This document shows, piece by piece, positions 21,749 to 35,080 of a stretch of DNA of 64,000 nt; within the stretch, counting starts at the first letter, position 1, and the number at the start of each line of letters is the position of its first letter. The translations under genes and the position numbers were made by a program. The notes beneath the pieces are model-generated. The model saw only the letters and a list, made by a program, of their open reading frames with translations. It did not search any database and was not told where the DNA came from. The stretch is from Erythroxylum novogranatense (Eukaryota; Streptophyta; Magnoliopsida; Malpighiales; Erythroxylaceae), in NCBI GenBank assembly GCA_029891385.1, contig CM057235.1, positions 15,800,001 to 15,864,000 on the forward strand. Reading direction: 5' to 3'.

Positions 21749-23966
21749 TATTGGATCGAAAACAAAAACATGCAAGATTTGGATAAAAAGGTAGATTTCA
21801 AATCTTTTTCTGAAATCAAAACACAACAGAAACAAAATAACCAAATCAAGATGTTTCAGTCGTACATGATATGGTATAAGGAAAATAATTAACATAAGAA
21901 TAAGATGGAAATTATACTGACTCCTTGATACAACTTTGACCCCTCACTTTTGAATCCTCTTTTGGTCAATGTATCCTCTCCCTGTTATTATATCCTCAAT
22001 CAATCCGATCTACCACTTGTTTTCCTTTGACAACTTGGTTAACATGATCCTTTGATGGGAAAGGAGAAGAAATATTTGATTTGATTTTCCTTAGTTAAAA
22101 GAAGCCAAAAATGAGACTCTTCTCATTCAATTTTCATCTAGCACATGCAAGAGAGAAGAGAGTTAAAAATGTAACTACCCCTCTTCTCATTCTCTTAATT
22201 TCGATTATAGATGAAAGAAGGAAGTGAAGCGCATCCAGTGCATTACTTCATTCTTTAATCAAATATAAAGAAGTCAAAAAATGAGACCCTCTCATTTGTT
22301 TAAGATGACTACATGAAAAAACCAATAACCTAAATGAGACCCTCTCATTTTCGATTATTAGATGAAAGAAGGGAGAGAGTATATCAAATGCACCTCCTCC
22401 TTCTTTAATCAAATAAATGCTAAAAGGTTACATTATATGCCATCATTAAAAGGTAACCATTAAACCATTTAATGAGAAGATCATTACTCCATTTAATGAT
22501 GATAAAGCATGATAAAAACCATCTTAAATTTAGCAATTCAATGCTAAATGTGCAGTTGCACATTTAGTTATAAAACTGAAATATGCCCTCCTTTTTTCTT
22601 TAATAACTTTGTTTCAATTTAATTAATCTAATTAATCAAATAAAATTAAAGTACATCCCAATATTAAATGCTCATTAGGGCTTTTAATTAACAATTAATT
22701 AGTGTAAGTCCAACATTCAATCATAGGCTTTAATACCAAATTTAATTAATTTTTAATTAAATTATTCTGGTATTTTTATTCTAAATCTAATTCGGTCCTT
22801 TCTCCTTTCTTATTTTCGATAACCTCTATTTATATTTTTTACTTTGCTTGATAACCTTCCTAGAAGTCAAGTGGAAAATCTAATTGAGCTGATATAATTC
22901 AAGTTTTAATAAGCCCGGAATTAATTTAATCTCGTTAGAATCAAATCTAGTTTATTAACCAAACATCATTCAACTAAAGATAATTAGTTGAACTCTTAAA
23001 TTACTAAATATTATAAGAACACATGTTTCAAATAAGATATCCAATTGCAAACTCTATTATGAACTATATTATAGCCATCTACACAATAAAGGGTAAAATT
23101 ACCGTTTTTTCCCCATGTTGGTTTTTTCTTCCAGATCTCCTGTTTTACTCTATATGATGATTAACATACAAGATCTCATCTTGGTGTTAAGACTTGATGA
23201 GTAGCTAGTCCATCAAACTATTGGCTCCAATTTAATCACCAATCTCCATAAAACATTTAGAAGTGATGATGTCACTATAAACTCTTTATTTAAGTGAATG
23301 TTCCCTTATGTATGTTTCAATTAATAATTCCAACATGTAAACACTGGATTGATACTATATAAAAATCTATTCCTATGAATTATAATGAAACACATATGAG
23401 TTCACTACTCATCAAGATTGTGATTCATAATAAAAAAATGCTAAGGTGTATGATTTAAGATTAAAGTAACAACCTACTTTATTCTTTAAAAACATATGTG
23501 ATTCTAGATCCATTTAATAGTGTCATTATCAACAGTCAACTACTATCATGATATGAAACTTATCATTTCCTTGAAGCAAACTCATTTACTTACAAAGAGA
23601 TAAATTGCAACACTACATTCTAAACCATAATCAAGCGACCAACTTGATTATTCAAATATGAATAAATTAATTTACACTAAAGTCTCAAACCATAATCAAG
23701 CGACCAACTTGATTATTTAAATATGAATAAATTAATTTAGATTCTAATAATATACATATTTCCAATATATCTCCATGTATATGTATATTACTTACAAAAG
23801 AATCCTTGTACCTCATGACTAGATATATAATGCTCATATAAATAAAACCAAACTCTTTTGTTTCATTAACAATAAATATTTTCATTACACAAAATAACTA
23901 GAAGAAGATTAAGTTATATGTAAATACGCTTGCTTTCCAAGGCACTATATTTACATAACTCCAACA
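21749..23966 (-). repeat. copia LTR, copy B (2218 bp)
   Basis: Forward ends are TATTGGATCG (TG changed to TA) and CATAACTCCAACA. It is homologous to copies at 11984 and 57565. An extra 60-bp tandem duplication (AAACCATAATCAAGCGACCAACTTGATTATT twice, about 23624-23740) partly explains its greater length. To the right is a repeat fragment, with predicted target duplication TATTA. Confidence 0.85.
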
Positions 23967-24385
23967 TATTAAACATATTTCATTGTTATAATGCTTTCAC
24001 ATCTCTCTTAGAACTATTAGTCGTAGACTAACAACAAGTTCTATCAATCTCGATTTTCCCTTAGATCATGTTTAATTAATATATGATCATTAATTAAACT
24101 TAACCACTGAATAACTTATGACATGACCTCTAGATTCAATTAGGCAACCATATTAAGAAATTCAAAATGGACCAATCTAAGCAATAACCACACAAGCTCG
24201 GGTCATTTAACCTAGGCTATGTTACCCCTAATGATTAAAAATCATTAGTTGGTATATAAGAAACAAAATACAACAATTACATATTGTATTAACGATTCTA
24301 GCAATGATTTCATAATATAAAAAATCTAACGATAATGAGAACATGATTATCCAAACATGAATACTAATAAGAGTAAATTGCATCA
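23967..24385 (-). repeat. dispersed LTR-like repeat X, fragment 1
   Basis: It matches 30608-30960: AACATATTTCATT, AACAA.CTCT..TAACCCTGATTTTCC, GCAA.AACCACA.AAGCTCG.GTCATTTAACC, TATGTTA.CCCTAATGATT. It is cut on the left by the copia LTR and on the right by the Athila-like LTR. No coding content is seen. Confidence 0.55.
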
Positions 24386-25852
24386 TGTTTTAAGGCATAG
24401 TTTGATATGTGTTTAGTCGTTAATTCAATCATTCAGTATGCGTTTAGGTTAAATTTGTGTTGGTATGTTAATTATTTATGTTTTAAGTATTTTATGGGTT
24501 AGTACAAGTCTTTGAGCTTAAATATTATGTTTTTAAGGTACCTTGAGGTGTTTGCTAGTGTTTTAAGGTCAACATCAAAGAACGGAGAAGTTTCGGAGAC
24601 ATTCGAACCGAAACAATGGCCTACGATCATAGCATGTCAGGCCATGATCATGATAGAAGCACCAGACTTGGCCTACGATCATGGTTTACATGACATGATC
24701 GTGACAGAAGCACCAAACTTGGCCTACGATCATGACCTACATTCCACGATTGTGACAAAATCCCAAGACACAGTCATGGCCAGCATTAGGTAGACGTATA
24801 GGCACTCAAGAACGTCAAGTTTTAAGGGGTGTTTTGGACCCTTCAGATGCCAAAAAAACCATAGGGTTACCCAAAACACAAGATGATATTTAAAGAACAA
24901 CAAAAGAGGCAAAGGGAGAGCTTTTTGCATTAACCACCTTGAGAAAACCTAGAGAGAAATCATCAAGAGATAGAGGAAGAGAGAAGAGGAGAAGAAGCTG
25001 ACTCTACGAACTTCCTGAATTAGGAGGTTTCTCGACATCATTACCTCCCACCATCTATTTAGAATGTATTTCCTGTTATTTTCAAATTTATCATTGTACA
25101 GAATTGGATTGAATAGTTTATGATAGGATCTAGAATGTCGAGGATGTTCTAAAATCAGCTTTAGAATTTTATTCTTGAATTAATGAGAATTTGATTGTTT
25201 ATGTGTTTACTGGATAATGTTATGGTTGATTCTATGATTGCATAATTTGATAATAAACCGAAAGCATGAATCGAATAAAAATCGATTAAATTAGACTAAC
25301 GAGAGTTAGGTGATTTAATAGAAACAAGAATTGAATTAGATGAGATCTTACATAGGTTTTCGAAAGTTTGTTAGAGACCTTCAGAACTAATTAAGGTTTT
25401 AGATAGGTTGTGAATTAAGAGATTTCAACCTCCATAATCTAGTTAGGGTTTATGATTTAAGGTTAATCGTTATAACTCGAGAGGGAGTAATCAACCCTAG
25501 AATAGTCTAGAACCAAATATCCAATAATTCATAATCATGTAGGTTAGCATTAAAGATAGGTATAATTTCCTTTATCTCAATTGGTAATTTCTTTCGGTTG
25601 ATTATTGGGTGTGTTGTAAATTGTTTAGTAATTAACATTTCGTGTTTGATTCTTAATTTGATTGATTGAATTAAACTCTCATATTAGTTTTGTGCATCTT
25701 GAATTTTTGTTATTTATTTTTGGCTTTAGGTTTTAGGATTAAATTAGTTTCCTTCTCATGGGATCGACACCTTTGGTACTATGCTAACAAACCATTCGCT
25801 TGCGGATTATCGAAGGTTAATAATCAAAACTTACACACAACTAAACCTTACA
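24386..25852 (+). repeat. Athila-like 5' LTR (about 1467 bp)
   Basis: It starts TGTTTTAAGGCATAG and ends CTAAACCTTACA. It is followed by ATCAAGTTTTAGGCCCCAGGGAGG, which resembles a decayed Asp-tRNA primer site as used by Athila elements. The LTR contains three 51-52-bp direct repeats and ends in a region typical of these LTRs (GGGATCGACACC...). Ends come from sequence rules because the second LTR is absent. Confidence 0.65.
24617..24770. repeat. three 51-52-bp tandem repeats with inverted repeats
   Basis: Repeats begin TGGCCTACGATCAT at 24617, 24669 and 24720. The middle unit contains ACGATCATG and CATGATCGT separated by 10 bp, a perfect 9-bp inverted repeat. Confidence 0.75.
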
Positions 25853-25962
25853 ATCAAGTTTTAGGCCCCAGGGAGGTTATTATTTTAGTTCTTTAGTATA
25901 AGGCATTTTAGTTAATTTTTAGTTTTTGTTATTTCTTTCTAGTTCTGAATTCATGTTCTTGC

Positions 25963-27060
25963 ATGAACAAAAGAGTTACTAGAAGTTTGAGTCGTGTAGC
26001 TGAAATGTTATAGCTAGATATCACTCGATTAGAAAAATTAGTTAGGATAGCTCGGTGTTAAGAAGAAGAAGAAAACACAAAAGCAATAACGGTTGAGGAA
26101 TTTTAGCAAGTTTTGAATCACGAAGTGAACCAAGGATGCCAACAAAGAACCTTTATGGATTTCATGAGACCAGAGTTCAAAGTCGCTAACCAAGAAGTGG
26201 CTAGGCCACCTATACAAGCAACCTCTTTTGAAATTAAGCCATCCCTACTAAATAGGCTTCAATAGAATGTACAATTCTATAGACTAACGAATGAAGATCC
26301 CAATGCAAATATAGTAAATTTTCTTGAAATTTGTGATACCCTTCAGTACCATCAGATATCAAAGGATGCGGTAAGAATTAGGCTTTTCCCTTTTACCTTA
26401 AGAGACTGAGCAAAGGCCTGGTACCATTCCCTCAACCTAGCTAATGTCACCACTTGGGATCAACTAGTTCGTGTCTTTTTAGACAAGTATTTTTCCCTTA
26501 TCAAGACCATGAAGATAATCAAGGAGTTTACCAACTTCTAGCAAAGTGATGGGGAGTCGATCTATGAAGCATAGGAATGATACAAGGACTTGCAACAAAA
26601 ATGACCACACCCTAACTTACCTAAGGAGTTCTTGTTGCAAGCATTCTATAATAGAGTAACCCCACATACGAGAGGCACAATTGATGCATCTTCAAGAGGA
26701 TCACTGATGACAAAGATAGTAGATGAAGTAGAAGAGCTAATAGAGGAGATGGTGAGTAATAGTTGCCTTTGGACGAACGAGCGGAGTAGGCAACCCACTA
26801 CATTTCGAGAACAAAAAGGAGTTGTAGTCATTGATCAAATGACTGAGATGAAGGAGAAAATTGACAACTTGACTTGACAGCTTAACAACATAAAGGCTTC
26901 GTCCTCAGCTTCAGTAAAAGTTATGCAACTAAAATGTAAACTCTGTAGACAAATGGACTGTTTCTTGATGAAGGATAATGATCCGATGCAAGGTAGTTAT
27001 ATGGGAGCTCAATATGGACGAATGATGAATAAATCCTTAACAGGATTTAATATGCCATAC
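25963..27060 (+). pseudogene. Athila-like gag, nonsense-riddled
   Basis: The ATG at 25963 begins MNKRVTRSLSRVAEM, then stops; the same frame stays readable to about 27060 with stops at several Gln/Trp-type codons. Gag motifs in order: NIVNFLEICDTLQY, IRLFPFTLRD, AKAWYHSLNL, TWDQLVRVFLDKYF, GESIYEA, LLQAFYNRVTPHTRG, DEVEELIEEM and a Cys-rich remnant CKLCRQMDC. This is the Athila gag layout. It lacks protease and pol and is cut off near 27060. Non-functional. Confidence 0.8.
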
Positions 27061-30000
27061 CTTATATCATTTATTATATCAATCATTGTACCATTCTCAT
27101 TATATAAATATTTTGTATTCGTATTGCCTTCTATATAGAAGGTGGAATCTTTTGAATATATCTTAATGCAAACCTAGAATTGAATTAATCTTCCTAATTT
27201 CTCAATCATTGCAATCAAATTAGCTCACTTTTCTATAATGTCCTATTATATCTAATCATCCATGATTTTATAATAACATTAAACATAGTAAACATTAATT
27301 CAATTCTCTGAAATTAGAAACCAAGTAAAAAGGGTCTTTAAATTTGATTTTCATGTAGCTTCAAAGGATCCTTACACAATATAATTTGAGAATATGACTT
27401 ATATTATCATTATTAGTAAATATGCATGCAGAATATGATTCGTATGTTATAATGTTGACTCTCTTTTATTAGAGCATATGTCTTTTCTAAAAAAATTATA
27501 CAGATGACAATTCAGGGCACACTTAGTGCCTAACTTAAGTTCACTAATTTATTTATTTAATATGACATTTAGTACTCACATCAATACTGGTGTTGTAAGG
27601 CTTGAGCTCTCATATATAACCTAAATAAATCGCATAAAGTTTGTTAAATGGAGGCAATCACTTGCATAGGAAGGCATTTGTTATCTATCTGACATTCTTT
27701 TTATATTTAGAACTAAATGATAAGAACTCATTTAAAATTCATTCTGGAATACAAGGCTTTAAAAGAAATCGAGCATTCATATGTTTCTAGGAACATGGTT
27801 TTCATTTAAAATTCTCAATTAAACACATATTAGATCAAGTATTTTTTGAAAAATAAACTATCATCGTCAATGTTATGAATAGTCAATAGACATATTCATT
27901 TCTCTTGACATAACTATACTTGATATCTATGTGTTTGATTTGATATTGATATTTGGACTCTTTAGTATTATCTTTCAATATACTTGTTTACTTAACATAG
28001 TATGTATAAGACTACTAATTTTATAAAATAGATAACCATTTTATCTCTTATTCTTCTTGTGCCATCCGTGGATAGTACATATTGCTTATGTTCTCATCTT
28101 ATCAATTAGCTTCACAAAATGCTTTACTACCTTGCATACGAAACTTTTCAAGTCTTCCATTAATATATATACCTTATAACATCAAGAAAGCCCTACTTAA
28201 ACGAAACTTAGAGATTATAACCAACAAGGTATATGCAACCTTATATTCTTCATTTCGATCATGGTTTATAGGCAATTTATTTGTTAACTTAATTATCTAC
28301 TTATCGTCACTGACTATCAATATAAATCATCCAACTAAAATTATAAAATTACACTTTTAGCATTGGGTCTTTTAACAAATCTAAATTGTCTTTTCTAATC
28401 ATACTATATGATTACGATACTAATGTAATATAGCACTTACTTTACGACTATGTCAGACCATAGATTAAGTTTAACAATCTGAACATGTAATGATGTTTAA
28501 CAATCTGAACATGTAATGCTCCTGTCCCTTATGAATGAACTTAGTTGTTGTACCATATAGATTCCTTCATCTAGTTCTTTACTTAAGAACATAGTCTTTA
28601 GATCCATTTAATGTAAAGATCCATTCCAACTACTAAGGTTATAATCAGAGAAACTAATGTAAACTTTATAATAAATGAGAATTTCTTCTTACAATCAATT
28701 TTGTCAATTATGTGCATCCTTTTACCACTAGACACACATTGTATCTTTCAAAGCTATCATCAGTCTTTTACCTAACATTTGAAGAACGCATTTACTGATG
28801 GATACACGTCATTCCATGAGATTATCTAAGTCTTATACTTAGATTGAACTCATTAAAGATCATTCTTCTTCTGTTTCTATAACTCATTCATCTTTAGCAA
28901 TACTAGATGGAGCCTTTTAATATTCCTCAACTTATTATTTTCTTTTGGAACTACTACAAAGGTTATTCCTTTCAACTTCAAAATTGTATTCAAAATGATT
29001 TAATCATAATATGGGCATATCGAAAATTCGAGAAATGATTTCTCCATACTCATTTTACTCCCACTCGAATTAGATTGTGATAAAGAGCTCCTATTAGGTT
29101 ACAATTGTGATTTATCAAAAACTAATCCCTTCATCTCCTAAATTTCTCCCACTTGGAAGAATAATATTCAATTGGTCTTATCTGACAAGATCATTTTGAT
29201 TCATGTCTCTCATATAGGGATATGTTTAAAACTACCCTTTTTTTATTTGAGAAAATCATTCTCTAAGAATGAGATATCTTATGATACATAGTCAATTGCT
29301 GGTATTTTGAACATACACCCTTTGGAATGTTCATAAATATCTTTTAAAGATACTCTTCTTCCTTTTGGAACCTAAATTTTCGTACTTATAAGAGGGACCA
29401 TGAATATAGGTAACAAACTTACTCTTAAGAAAATCAAATATGGTTAATTATGTGTCTTATCTATTCATATCTCCCAACATGGAGGTAAGAATATGTAGCA
29501 ACTTACACTAGACCAGTATAAGATAAAATAATAACTAACATCTCTTAGTACACTATTTTTGACTTTAGCTTCACATGCCTTATCATTGAATTCTCCTATT
29601 CAAATTCTCATTTATGATTTATTGGTTTATTACAATATATATAACATAACATCATTATATATGTTATTTAAGCCAAAGAGTTCTTTTACATGACCACATG
29701 CCCAACAATTTTCTTATCTTGAGTTATAATATACTTCTATTATAATTTCATGTAATGAGACAAAAGCCTTTTCTTCCTCTTCCAATACATATTAGATTTT
29801 CATACTTTCAAATTTCTAAATTGTCACTATTAAAATTTTCACATTTAGTGAATTCTAAATCAAATATTGTAGAAATATTAATCATTTTTTCCGAATACAT
29901 ATGTCCATAATGACACATTTAATATATTGTTGTTATCAATTTCAATAAATTTGATACAATCTTCTAAATAGAAACTTTAATTTTTTACAATTATCTATAG

Positions 30001-30370
30001 AATTAAAAGGTCACTATGTTTGAATTACCATCCAGTATAATAGTTGATCAATAATTGATCATTCTATTTAGGTGTTTCTATTTATGAATATACCAAGTAT
30101 GATATGTATAACATATATATATATATATATAACAATCAAAATTTAAAGAACAATGAATTTCAATAAATAAATAATATTCAGAATTTAACAATTACAAAAG
30201 CAACTAATTTATTTGGGTATCCCCAAATATCAAACAAAAATGACTTACAATTTTTACTAAAATTATAAAATTTAAGGAATCCTACGAATATGAAATTTGA
30301 CAAAATCTACAGGAATTGAGTCTATTTTTTTAGATGAATTATTGAAATTCATATCTAGTAATGCCTCATA
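27061..30370 (-). pseudogene. heavily decayed copia pol, minus strand
   Basis: No long frame survives. On the minus strand at about 28545-28605 the translation DLKTMFLSKELDEGIYMVQ is recognisable as the RT block normally reading DVKTAFLNG.L.E.IYM.QP, which identifies copia RT and its direction. Neighbouring AT-rich sequence has the composition of decayed pol, with a (TA)n run at about 30110-30132. Lineage and exact ends cannot be given. Confidence 0.55.
28469..28520. repeat. 26-bp direct duplication
   Basis: GTTTAACAATCTGAACATGT followed by AATGAT is repeated immediately (28469-28494, 28495-28520) with one difference at the end. Confidence 0.85.
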
Positions 30371-31650
30371 ACACTACAAAAAATAACTAAACTTAAAACT
30401 ATATCTAGTGATAAGTCTAGGTTAATCCTACAAAGAGTGTGTATAAAGCTTTTATAATGAAATGAATTGGTGTTTAGGATATTTGGGGGTTTTGTTGATT
30501 TTGAAATAAAAAATAAAATGAAATTGAATGAAAAAAGCAAATTAAAAAAAACCAAAAAGTGATAAAAATGATGAATATGTTAGGGATCTGGTCTTCTATT
30601 GAACCTTGGCCTACACACAAATAAACATATTTCATTATTTGTTATTTTTATACCTTTCCTAGCAACAATTAACCGTAGGTTAACAATAAGCTCTGTTAAC
30701 CCTGATTTTTCCTTATGTTGTGTTTAGTTAAAACAAGCTCTTTAACTAACCTAGTATCAAACAAACTAGAAAAAGCACATTTAGTTGGACAATCACATTA
30801 CGAGTTAGGAAAACAAATTAATTAAGGCAACAACCACATAAGCTCGAGTCATTTAACCAAGTTTATGTTATCCCTAATGATTTGATGCGATTAGTTACTA
30901 CAAATGAATCCAAACAAAACAATTACGTATCGTATTCAAGGGGTTTACATAAAAAAAAATCTAATAGAGCATTAAAATCATTCTTACACAACACCCAATT
31001 CAACAAACATAGGATAACATAAACAATCCCTAAAAGAGAAAGAAAACAATACAAAATGGAGAAGTGCTCAAATGTGATGTGTGGCTTTGATTTCACCTCG
31101 GAACCAGAATGGGGAAACCTAGCCCTCCATAGGCCTCCAAAGAGTGCGAGTTCTATCACCCCTTTAGCTCAAAAACTGATCCATTGTTATTTCATCTACC
31201 CAAAATGTCAATTTATAGTAAAAATTAGGTTTATAAGCATATACACATTTTGATATACGGTCATGTATGAAATTGTATAAGTCAATTAAATGTGAAACTC
31301 ATAAAGATACACGTGTATCCAACTGTGTAATTCCAAAAATGTTCTTCCAAATGTATACATGACCATATAAGTATATACACAGTCATGTATCTTCCAATTC
31401 CTATTGAAATGTTGTGCTTCCCGTAATTATCCAATCCTAACCTTAATCCATCTCCTTCTTATTCCACAAGGGAATTGATTTTAAACATCAAAATGATGGC
31501 TTAATGAATGTGCTCTTAACTTATTTTAGCTTTTATGCTTCCAAATTTTACCTAAAATCAAATATAAACTAAAATGAGTATCTTAAGCATTCCATAAAAA
31601 TAATCACTAATTGTTAAGAAGTGAATGTATAAACAATTAAGAACACATTA
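30371..31650 (-). repeat. dispersed LTR-like repeat X, copy 2
   Basis: It is homologous to 32520-33470 over the ordered motifs GGCAACAACCACATAAGCTC.AGTCATTTAACC, AAGTGCTCAAATGTGATG, TTCACCTC.GAAC, CTCC.AAGAATGTG, ATGTATCT.C and TTTTAGCTTTT..CTTCCAAATT. Repeated ACGGTCATGTAT/ACACGTGTAT motifs (31250-31400) are typical of some gypsy LTRs. Orientation and class (gypsy LTR) are inference. Confidence 0.5.
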
Positions 31651-32519
31651 ATTTCTCCTACATTTAGATTTTGATTGTACTTGGGCAAAATAACAAAATC
31701 AAAGTTACAAACTAAACACTTTTACAATTTTCATATTTCCCAAGAATAGATAATCATAACAAAATAGAATAAATTTTAAAACCATAACAAGAACTCAACA
31801 TTCAATACCTCTACTTATGACTAATCAACAATCATTCCTTTTAAAAATTGAGCAATTTAATAGTAGACTTGGATAAAACGTATAAATAGAATTGATCTAT
31901 AGGTACACTCAAAAACTATTTATTATCATGACATTCCATAAATTTGCATATCATTTCATTTCTCCAACACTAGGATTCACATGCATAATCATGAATCAAA
32001 GGACTTTTTAAGGTTATAAAGTGCATAAGCATCAAGGTGAGACGTGTTTGGATAATGTAGCACAAAAGCCAACAAAGTTAGTGAAGCAAGAGTAACACTC
32101 AATGTAATATAAAGCGCAAAAACTAACATTCACCCAAAATTAGGTATCATCAGCTCTGATAAATGCAGAAGCTATGTTTTACATCCCAAATTCAAGCTCT
32201 CACACCACAAATCATATGACGCATAAATCAATTGCAATAATTAATGACAAGACTATAAGTGGTGATCCTTCAAAACAACATATACCTCATATGCATCATA
32301 CTAAAAAATCACCCATTCCATAAAACTTTAGGAGGAAAAACTACTCATAAATAACTTTGCAAAAAAAATGCATTTCCTGCTGGATAATTTTATTTAAACA
32401 TAATTTTATTTTTTCTTTCTTTCTCTTTTTTCAATAAAAATTAAAGAAGCTATATCAACATTGGAACTCATTGTTAAGAGATAAAATGACATTCCAATAA
32501 TTATAGCGAACCCACATAT
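31651..32519. other. AT-rich stretch without recognised gene
   Basis: No conserved domain, primer site or long frame was found on either strand. Position between two copies of repeat X suggests untranslated retroelement interior. Confidence 0.4.
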
Positions 32520-33470
32520 ATGGACATCCCAATTGATTAATCAAGGCAACAATCACATAATCTCAAGTCATTTAACCAAGGTTATGTTATCCTTCGATTT
32601 TTACACATAAATATACAAATAAATAATTTACTTAATATCTTATTGAAAATAAATTAAGATTTATTATGAAATAATTTATATTTACAAAATATGAAATTAT
32701 TTTAAATTTAACTATATTCAATTATTTTACTGTCTATATAAAATATAATTATTTATCATCTCAGAAACACAATGATTACATATTGCATTCAAGATTCTAG
32801 CAATGGGTTTTTATAAAAACAACCTAATGAATTCATTCAGATCATCTTTATATAAATACCCAAATCAATAAACATAAGATAACATAAATAATCCCTAAAG
32901 AGAGAATGATTAAACTTTACACAATAAAGAAGTGCTCAAATGTGATGTTCGACTTCAATTTCACCTCCGAACTAAATTGAGGAAGCTTATCCCTCTATGG
33001 GTCTCCAAAGAATGTGTGCATTGCCTTTGCTTTTCTTAAAAAACCAATCCATGTTATGTTTAGCCACTCAAATTTCATTTTATATTAAAAGTTAGGGTTC
33101 TAGGGAGTCATGCAGTTAGATACTAACCACATATCCAACCATCTATGTCATAAATTTGTGCACAATTCGTGTACTTACATATATGGCCATGTATCTCCTG
33201 GATCGTGTTGAATTGATGTTCTTATGGAAATTTCTTGTCTAGTCCTTACCCTAATCCATATCCTTCTTATTCAACAAAGACAACTGAGTTTGAACATCAA
33301 AAGGATGGCTCAACGAATATGCTTTTAACTCATTTTAGCTTTTGAACTTCCAAATTGTACCTAAAATGAAATAGGGACTAAACTGAGTTTTTTAAACATT
33401 TCATAGTATTAATCACTAAGTGTTGTGGAATAAATGTACAACAATTAGGCACATATCAACCAACATTTGA
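32520..33470 (-). repeat. dispersed LTR-like repeat X, copy 3
   Basis: It matches copy 2 in the same orientation, interrupted by about 190 bp of very AT-rich sequence (32590-32780). Confidence 0.5.
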
Positions 33471-33654
33471 AACAATCACAAAAGGCACCAAAATTTGAAA
33501 CAATCACATGAGAACAAATCAAAAGAAAAAAACACTCCCTAGGTGAGACAACTTCATAATACTTCTCACTTGGAATATAAAAGGGGTAGGGGGTGTAAAT
33601 ACCGTTAACAAATAGCTATTGATTTAAGACATAATCCCTCATAATAAAGTTATC

Positions 33655-34860
33655 TTATCTGGTATTATGGAAACACAAATTAGGAAGGATGATTATAAGT
33701 TTTTTTATTTTCCAGCTAAATGGTAATGCATCTCTTAACTATCTAGTCATCCAAATGGTAGAATTTTTGTCCTCTATGATTCCACTTCCTTATCTATTAT
33801 CTCTTTGTGCATAACAAATTAAATAGTGTGTTTAGAGGTATCCCTAAGACAACTCAACCAAAGAGTAAGCATCTCCTTTATCTATGCACATAATAGTGCT
33901 TATCAAAGAAATTTCCTATGGAATCACATTAAGTTAATTACAAGTCACCATACAACCCCCTGAATGATTTTTGGTGACTTTAATTCATTTTTAAAGGTTG
34001 AGGAAGCTAATGGTCCAAGGGTTGTCTATACTCCATGTAGGGAACATGGAAATTGTTTAAGAGAAGCTCCATGCATTCCAGTGGGAGGCTGTTTTAACAC
34101 TTAGAACAACAAACAAACTGGTCCTAACTTGATTAGGAAGAAACTAGATAGAAGTGTTGCAAATCTAAGATGGCTAAATATGTTTCCCAACTACTTCTCG
34201 AAGTTTATTACTAATTTTTCATCAGATCATACCCCCATTATCACCTTTTTAATTGCTGAAAGAGGGATTCACCCATTTAGGTTCAATGATTTTCTTATAC
34301 AATTAACTAGTTGCAAAGAGGGCATATGGAATGCATTAAGATCTAATATATAAGGTTTTAAAAATTTTATTTTTTCCAAGAAAATGCAACTAATTAAGTA
34401 AGAGATGAAACTACTATACAGAGAGCATATTGGCAACACACACCATCTTGTCAATATAGCAAGAAGAGAATTGGAACCCATACAACAACTCCATTGCTCC
34501 AACCCTAGGAATTAGACATGTGTTGCAAAGGAAAGGGATGCATTACACAAGTATTCTTAAGCTAGTGCTTTTGATTACTCTCTTTATAAACAAAGAGTGA
34601 GAGTACAATGGGTGAAACATGGAGATAGGAACACTTCAATTTTCTATAAGGCAATTGTCTCAAAGAAAGTTAGAAACATAATCATTTCTATCAAGTACAA
34701 TAACAAAGTTTTGGAATCTCAATCTTAACCATACAAGAAGCTTATGATTATTTTAGTGAGCTTATGAGAAAACCTTTCAAAGCACATTTTTCCAAACAAT
34801 TCCTTGAGCTGGATTTACAGGATACTGTTTCACCACAAGATATGATATGTGCTTAATTGA
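33655..34860 (+). pseudogene. LINE (L1-type) ORF2 endonuclease fragment
   Basis: A + strand APE-type endonuclease in several frames: METQIRKD (position of the catalytic Glu), a YAHN block, MIFGDFNSF (Asp/Asn), the readable segment from 34129 with KKLDRSVANLRWLNMFPN, and SSDHTP (catalytic Asp/His). It continues into the linker before RT (KQRVRVQWVKHGDRNTSIFY). The RT itself, 3' end and poly(A) tail are missing. Stops and frameshifts make it non-functional. This is the only non-LTR element recognised. Confidence 0.85.
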
Positions 34861-34864
34861 TTTT

Positions 34865-35080
34865 ACATTTATTCTATACACTTAGTGATTAGTAATATGA
34901 AATTCTTAAGATATTCACTTTAGTTCAGATTTTGTTTTAGGTATAATTTGGAAGCGAAAGAGCTAAAGTGAGTCGAAAGTACAATCTTTGAGTCTTCTTA
35001 ATATTCACACTCACTTGTTTTCATGGAATAAGAAGAAGGATTGGAGTAAGAGGAGATAAGAAAATGCAAGAAGATGAAGA
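34865..35080 (+). repeat. repeat X fragment in opposite orientation
   Basis: TTAGTGATTA, TCTTAAGATA, ACTTTAGTT and TTTTAGGTATAATTTGGAAGC follow the reverse complement of 31490-31620. It abuts the truncated LINE. Confidence 0.5.

Noticed and set aside
30372..30383. CACTACAAAAAA, resembling a CACTA transposon terminus
   Set aside because: No matching inverted end TTTTTTGTAGTG and no 3-bp target duplication were found nearby.
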